DNA of 64,000 nucleotides. Origin: Deltaproteobacteria bacterium. GTDB lineage: Bacteria; Desulfobacterota; Binatia; Binatales; Binataceae. The stretch covers positions 62,001 to 126,000 of the forward strand of contig JAJXZF010000026.1 in NCBI GenBank assembly GCA_021780225.1, in the 5' to 3' direction. The translations under genes and the position numbers were made by a program. The notes below the pieces were generated by a model, which worked only from the letters and a program-made list of their open reading frames with translations, did no database searches and was not told where the DNA came from. Shown here in pieces: positions 61,791 to 64,000 of this stretch. The number at the start of each line of letters is the position of its first letter. Within the stretch, counting starts at the first letter, position 1.

Positions 61791-63110
61791 GTGGAAAAGG
61801 AGCTGAATTCGATGGACGACCGCACCGATGGAACAATTGGGAAAACACGAACTGACAGCTATTCGCGCATGAAAATCCGAGCGGCCCGCATCGCGGTGGA
61901 TTATTTCGTAATCGCGACGATTTATCTGATTTGCGGAATGGCGGCGCTGCCGTGGCTGACCTCGCGGATGCTCGACTATTTCTATCAGCCCTCAATCCTG
62001 GCGCTGGTTCATACCTTCACGATCGGATGGATCACCTCCGCGATGATCGGCGTGCTCTACCGCTACGCGCCCGCGCTCGGACACAAACCGCTGCCCCGCC
62101 CGCGCCTGTTGATGCCGCAACTGATCTTATTTTTGATCGGATCGAGCGGCGTAATCAGCCATTTTGCCCTCGGTTCGTGGTCGGGCGTCTGGTCGGCGGC
62201 GCTCGTACTTATCGCTAGCCTAATCCTGTTCGCGATCAACATCGTGCCGTGCGTATGGGCCGGGGTCGGACGCGGCATGGCGCAAACCGGCATCACGTTC
62301 GCGGTCTGTTTCCTGCTGGCCGCCGCGACGATGGGCTTTCTGCTGGCGCTCGACAAGTCGGTCGGAATCATCGGCGGCAGTCTGCTCGACAACCTCGCGG
62401 CTCATGCGAATCTGGCGGCGATCGGATGGATCGCAATCACGGTCTGTGCGCTTTCCTACCGGACGCTGCCCGCGTTCCTTGGCGGCGATGCGATCGATTT
62501 TGACGGCCGGCGATGGCTGGTTTATGCGCTCGGGGCTTCGGCATTCATGCTCGCCGCCGCGCTGCTGTTCCAGCGCGAACCAATCATTATCGTGACGGCG
62601 ATTGCGGCGGCGCTATCGCTTGTCACATTCGTAATTACGATAATCTCGATGATTCCGAGGCGGCGTCCGACGGCGGGCTGGACCTTGCCGCATGTCGCCG
62701 CAGGCATCGGTTGGGCGCTGGCGGCCGTCGCTTCAGGACTAGCATTGATGCTGCTGGGCGGCGACAGCGTTATAGGATCGCACGTCGCCGTCGTGTATGG
62801 AGCGGCCGGCCTGCTCGGATGGTTCGGCAACTTCATAATCGGAATATCGTACCATCTTTTTCCCGGCGCGGTCGTGCACGCCCGATCCACAAATCGCAAA
62901 CCAGCCATGAAACTCGCCGAGATTGAATCGCCAATCGGCCGATCGCTGATTTTTGCGAGCTATAACGCGGGACTTGCCATCTTGTGCGCGAGCGTCCTCG
63001 CCTCCCAACCGTTGCTGGCCACGCTCGGCGCAACCTTGACGGCTTTGGGGGGGGGCGTAGTCTATTCGCTATCGACGCTGCGCGCACTGAGCTTCGCGTA
63101 TAGGCGCTAG
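61791..63110 (+). CDS. Polytopic membrane protein, heme-copper oxidase subunit I / NnrS-like
   Basis: Many TM; LVHTFTIGWITSAMIGVLYRYAPALGH, LAAHANLAAIGWIAITVCALSYRTLPAFLGG, IIGISYHLFPG. Confidence 0.6.
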   Translation: MEKELNSMDDRTDGTIGKTRTDSYSRMKIRAARIAVDYFVIATIYLICGMAALPWLTSRMLDYFYQPSILALVHTFTIGWITSAMIGVLYRYAPALGHKPLPRPRLLMPQLILFLIGSSGVISHFALGSWSGVWSAALVLIASLILFAINIVPCVWAGVGRGMAQTGITFAVCFLLAAATMGFLLALDKSVGIIGGSLLDNLAAHANLAAIGWIAITVCALSYRTLPAFLGGDAIDFDGRRWLVYALGASAFMLAAALLFQREPIIIVTAIAAALSLVTFVITIISMIPRRRPTAGWTLPHVAAGIGWALAAVASGLALMLLGGDSVIGSHVAVVYGAAGLLGWFGNFIIGISYHLFPGAVVHARSTNRKPAMKLAEIESPIGRSLIFASYNAGLAILCASVLASQPLLATLGATLTALGGGVVYSLSTLRALSFAYRR

Positions 63111-63314
63111 TGTGGTGTCCCGCAAATAACTTCCACCTGACGCCTGATCAGCTCGGTGCGCAGGTCGCCCACTGCGGGGCGATAAGGGATGGATTGCCGG
63201 GTCTGGGCCCGGCAATGACGCACAGAGCTGGTCATGCCCGGACTTGATCCGGGCATCCACGCCGAGCGCAAGATCGACGCAGTGTGCAAACTTGTTCAGG
63301 GGACGCCATACTAG
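63107..63314 (+). repeat. 208-bp MITE-like repeat, copy 3 (opposite orientation)
   Basis: ctagtgtggtgtcccgcaaataacttcca...ggggacgccatactag; same length and internal palindromes as copies 1 and 2. Confidence 0.92.
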
Positions 63315-63436
63315 TCGTGCGGCCGGCGATCCGAAGATCGACCGACATTCGCCGGGCAAAATCGATTATCGGTCGAACGTCACGCTCCGGTTTCGCGCCT
63401 CCGGCGCTGCCGCGCGGATATACGGAGCTATTCTAT

Positions 63437-64000
63437 TTATACGGTCGCGCGGCCGTGCGGATGGAGTGGGCGGATCTGCGCGGGTCTGCGATTGATCGCA
63501 GGAATTTCGGTATCTTCACGTTGCGCCCAGCGGAAGAAAATTCCGCTAAAGACGAACATGATATACACGCCCTGACCAACCCACATAACAAGTCCGCCCA
63601 GCACCTGATCGGCGCGCGGCGTAAGTCCCAGCGGATGCGTCCCCATCGTGTAGTACATGTAGAGAACCGAGTCCGCCATCGTAATCGGAGCGGCCACCGC
63701 GGTCATCGGAATCATCAGAAGAAACAGATAGAGAATCTGCAGCGGATAGGACAACCGGGGGAATTCCGGCACCGGACTGACGATCGGCCACCACAACAGC
63801 ACTCCGACCGTCAGCAGGCCCAGCCGTATTCCGCCGAAATACGACTTCACGTGGCACACCCGGTCGCACAGAGCCGGATAATGCAACAGCGCGAAGAACA
63901 TCGAGAAGATTAGAAACGCGACCAGCGGCCGGGTCAGGATGCGAAAAAATGGCTCGACAGCGCGCCGTGTGATAATCGGCCGCAGCATCCAGTCCGGCGT
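63437..64000 (-). CDS. ctaG: Cytochrome c oxidase assembly factor CtaG-like, 5' end beyond window
   Basis: FLIFSMFFALLHYPALCDRVCHVKSYFGGIRLGLLTVGVLLWWPIVSPVPEFPRLSYPLQILYLFLLMIPMTAVAAPITMADSVLYMYY; reading frame continues past the track's Met. Confidence 0.82.
   Translation of the reverse strand, partial: TPDWMLRPIITRRAVEPFFRILTRPLVAFLIFSMFFALLHYPALCDRVCHVKSYFGGIRLGLLTVGVLLWWPIVSPVPEFPRLSYPLQILYLFLLMIPMTAVAAPITMADSVLYMYYTMGTHPLGLTPRADQVLGGLVMWVGQGVYIMFVFSGIFFRWAQREDTEIPAINRRPAQIRPLHPHGRATV

Overview
GC-rich bacterial chromosomal window with several AT-richer accessory islets. The core consists of housekeeping directons: purC-purS-purQ-purL-purF, purB, dut, M16 peptidase-pnp-rpsO-truB-rbfA-DUF503-infB-ylxR-nusA-rimP, gpsA and dapB. 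Around these are many lipid/acyl-CoA genes (acyl-CoA dehydrogenases, MaoC hydratases, SDRs, acs), two LLM-class oxidoreductases, and an arsenic directon (arsS, serine hydrolase, arsR, arsC, acr3). Gene content (DUF503 between infB and rbfA, LLM oxidoreductases, MaoC/ACAD genes) suggests a deltaproteobacterial or Binatota-like lineage; this is inference only. Most notable observations: (1) a bufferin-like Cys-rich RiPP precursor plus DUF692/MNIO enzyme, divergent from an ECF sigma/anti-sigma pair; (2) three copies of a 208-bp MITE-like element, CTAG to CTAG, each with the same end supplying the TAG stop codon of the adjacent ORF; (3) a 37-bp exact duplication of the purF 3' end that brackets a RelE-like toxin-antitoxin module, resembling an att-site duplication; (4) a complete IS630-type element with TA target duplication and an A_AAA_AAG -1 frameshift signal, abutting an HNH nuclease fragment. 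No CRISPR, rRNA or tRNA was recognised. All assignments come from reading the sequence and translations; no database search was run.
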